From Paulinella micropora (taxonomy: Eukaryota > Cercozoa > Imbricatea > Euglyphida > Paulinellidae), in assembly GCA_019918135.1 (NCBI GenBank), contig WBZZ01003681.1, forward strand, positions 25,001 to 89,000: a stretch of DNA of 64,000 bases, in the 5' to 3' direction. The translations under genes and the position numbers were made by a program. The notes under the pieces were generated by a model. That model worked only from the letters and a program-made list of their open reading frames with translations. It was not told the DNA's origin and ran no database searches. Shown here piece after piece: positions 62,110-64,000 of the stretch (position 1 is its first letter; each line of letters opens with the position of its first letter).

Positions 62110-62297
62110 AAAAAAAAAAAAACAAGATTTGGAACGCCGAGACTACTCGCCGGCTCTCGCCGAAAAAAAAGGGTGAAAGAAAGAAAACAAAAACTCTTTT
62201 TTAAGAAAAAAAAACAATTTAACAAGAAACGGACAAAAGTTTGGGCCGTGGTTTCGCCACCGACTTTCCGGCCCCCGGGTTTTTTTTTTCTGGTGCG

Positions 62298-63980
62298 TTA
62301 TGCCTGGCCCAGAGACCACCGCGCAAACGCCGTGCGACCCGAGCTCGACAGAGCGACCACTTGTTCAGTGTCAATTGCAGCCTTGTCAAGCTGGCGCGTG
62401 TCTGCCTGGATGCTGGCTGAGTCGGCACCTTCCACCCAGCAGCTCAGGTCAAAGAGCAAACGTTGCCTGTACCACTGCGCCCAGCCGCCGGTCCGGGAAT
62501 TGTACTCGGCTGTCGGCACGTTCTGGACCGAGAATTTGTCGTGGTCGTCGGACAGCAGGAGCAAATGACGGTCGTCCGGCAGCTCGGCCGCTGCAACCAG
62601 CGAGCTCTGGTCTCCTAGGGGCAGCCAGTACTGGCAGTGGTTGAATACCGCGTGCACCGCGGCCCCGGCATTCTTGGGGGCCACCAGGCACGCCGCCGTG
62701 GACACGGCGGTCTGCAGGAGGCCGCGCCGTTCCCCCAGAGCGGGCAGCGCGTAGCACACGAGCAGCCCTACGCGGTAGGACGCGAACAACTCTGCTGTCG
62801 TCAGCCAGGCCCGCGCCACTTCCGGGTGTGCCGTTTCGAATGTAGCGTACGAGGCCGAGGCGGCTATGGTCGGGTGGGCTCCGCACAGCGCCGAATAAGC
62901 GCCAGCGCCGCCCGGCAGGCGTGTAAGGGGGTGCCTGCCGTTCCAAGTATCAGTACCAGCGCAGGAGCTGTGCATCCTCTTGACCTGTGTAGTGACATCG
63001 AGCGGTGTGTACATAACCTTGAACATGTCGCTCGGTGCCGTGATGGGCTGCGTAGAGGCAAACAAGGCCGCCTGTGTACAAGCGCTATACACGCACAGCT
63101 CGTATGCCGGGCCTGGCTTCAAGATCTTGAACAAGAAATCCGCCGCATAATGCCGATCGACAGGGTTGCCAGTAGAAGGGGTCGCGGCGAACAGGCTCAG
63201 CGCGCAAGACGCTTGACAGGAAGTTATGACCGCTTGGGACAGGTCGCAGCCCGCAGGAAACGAGGCCAGCAGAGACCTGTGAAATGCACCCGCAAGCTCA
63301 GAGGATGGCCCGGGTGTGCCTGTTGTGCCGGGCCCCTGTTTCGCTTCTCCTCCTTCTTCTTCTTCTTCTTCCAGCTGGCCATTTGCATACGTCACGACTC
63401 GCAGGTTCACTTTGTCTTGCAGGAAGTTCTCGCAGGTATGCGCGGCTAGCTCCGCAATCAGCCTGGCAGCTGACAACTTTTTCCCTTGCGTGTAGATTTG
63501 CTCGAACTCGCCGTGCGCTTTTGTGGGGTTCATTGCTTTGACTTTCCAAATGCTTGCGGGCGCAACTTCGCCTTGTTTGATCAGTGAGCCGGTGGGGCAG
63601 TTCAGCAAGAAGTAGCAAAAGAGCGACGCCCTCCGCATCGTGTAGAGAAAAGCACTGTTGCTTTCCGCATGGCTTTTCTCGGGCAGGCCAAAGATAATTT
63701 TTGGGCTAGCTGTGGCTTTATAATCTTCGTACTTTGCGGTTTGTTCTGGGTCGGCAAATCGACAGAAGTACCCATGAAAGTTGCCAGTGGTGTTCATGTG
63801 CGAGAAATTTAGGTAGTATTCCCTGAACTTGTCCAGGCTGATTTGCCTGAATTTTGCTTCTGGGTTCCAACCAGAGGCGCGAAGGTAATTTTGGATGAAG
63901 GTGTTGAGCACTTGACAGCACGCTCTGTCATTCCAAACAGTTGTCAAACTTTTAGCAAGGGCTTCGTAGGTCAGGACCAT
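62298..63980 (-). CDS. 560-residue protein, unrecognised
   Basis: The start is MVLTYEALAKSLTTVWNDRACCQVLNTFIQNYL (ATG at 63980). Residues 1-200 are helix-rich with several aromatic clusters; an acidic run EEEEEEGGE near residue 205 and a Gly/Pro/Thr linker separate a second half with SCQASCALSLFAATPSTGNPVDRHYAADFLFKIL, many Ala/Cys-rich helices, and a C-terminal SDDHDKFSVQNVPTAEYNSRTGGWAQWYRQRL. There is no signal peptide. It converges with the gene ending at 62109 across a homopolymer-rich spacer. I do not recognise the family; a structural or tegument-like protein is one option. The frame looks whole. Confidence 0.55.
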   Translation of the reverse strand: MVLTYEALAKSLTTVWNDRACCQVLNTFIQNYLRASGWNPEAKFRQISLDKFREYYLNFSHMNTTGNFHGYFCRFADPEQTAKYEDYKATASPKIIFGLPEKSHAESNSAFLYTMRRASLFCYFLLNCPTGSLIKQGEVAPASIWKVKAMNPTKAHGEFEQIYTQGKKLSAARLIAELAAHTCENFLQDKVNLRVVTYANGQLEEEEEEGGEAKQGPGTTGTPGPSSELAGAFHRSLLASFPAGCDLSQAVITSCQASCALSLFAATPSTGNPVDRHYAADFLFKILKPGPAYELCVYSACTQAALFASTQPITAPSDMFKVMYTPLDVTTQVKRMHSSCAGTDTWNGRHPLTRLPGGAGAYSALCGAHPTIAASASYATFETAHPEVARAWLTTAELFASYRVGLLVCYALPALGERRGLLQTAVSTAACLVAPKNAGAAVHAVFNHCQYWLPLGDQSSLVAAAELPDDRHLLLLSDDHDKFSVQNVPTAEYNSRTGGWAQWYRQRLLFDLSCWVEGADSASIQADTRQLDKAAIDTEQVVALSSSGRTAFARWSLGQA

Positions 63981-64000
63981 GGCTGCGATTACTCTGCCCC

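Larger units (their letters stand above)
54181..64000. other. GC-rich gene-dense block, probable large dsDNA virus DNA
   Basis: At 54181 base composition jumps from AT-rich to strongly GC-rich. Five closely packed intron-less genes follow on both strands, separated by short spacers full of G/C and A/T homopolymers. The products are mostly unrecognised except for a Rab-like GTPase. Dense packing, orphan proteins and a big glycosylated surface protein fit a large virus, for example a mirusvirus or herpes-like genome inserted in a protist chromosome. No hallmark capsid, terminase or polymerase gene is visible in this stretch, so the identity is open. Confidence 0.45.

Noticed and set aside
1-64000. 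tRNA or rRNA genes
   Set aside because: No cloverleaf with conserved T-arm sequence and no rRNA core sequence was noticed on either strand; a covariance-model scan would be needed to exclude them fully.

Overview
The window looks like a nuclear segment of a unicellular eukaryote (alga or other protist) loaded with large DNA virus-like elements. There are no bacterial operons or Shine-Dalgarno-led genes, there is about 2 kb of eukaryotic-style microsatellite, and one internal tract consists of TTAGGG-type telomere repeats. The species cannot be named from this sequence. No tRNA, rRNA or CRISPR array was seen.

Layout. (1) 1-1172: AT-rich flank with no recognisable gene. (2) 1179-22641: Polinton-like element 1 (Polinton/Maverick or polinton-like virus), bounded by ~100-bp terminal inverted repeats and an exact 6-bp target duplication, TACTAG. 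It carries a retroviral-type integrase, long modular fibre genes with an S74-type chaperone end, a packaging ATPase, an adenain-like protease, a double-jelly-roll-type major capsid protein, further virion proteins, a lipase and a protein-primed family B DNA polymerase. (3) 22648-26109: flank repeats present twice, around a 2-kb microsatellite block. (4) 26110-54180: element 2, a composite made of two incomplete Polintons joined head to head near 42325. Its polymerase arms are almost identical inverted repeats, while the capsid modules of the two halves are clearly different. (5) 54181-64000: a GC-rich, gene-dense block of unrelated character. It has a large secreted coiled-coil glycoprotein gene, a Rab-like GTPase and three unrecognised proteins. 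I think it most likely belongs to a large double-stranded DNA virus (mirusvirus/herpes-like or similar), but this is not proven.

How the genes fit together. Both Polintons place morphogenesis genes (ATPase, small core protein, coiled-coil protein, protease, two virion proteins, major capsid) in one collinear block, each behind an AT-rich promoter-like motif. The polymerase and a zinc-finger gene run in the opposite direction from a conserved TATATAGAGGCACACAGG promoter-like site. The integrase and protein-primed polymerase would copy and insert the DNA; the ATPase, protease and capsid set would build particles. Both elements are fossils with several broken genes, although many small genes look whole. 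Element 1 has near-perfect ends and so looks recently inserted.

The least expected signals are a family of GC-rich double-hairpin insertions in element 2, at least three of which sit in frame inside genes; hairpins placed directly before start codons; the asymmetric inverted dimer; and the abrupt Polinton/GC-rich junction, which gives one reading frame spanning both.
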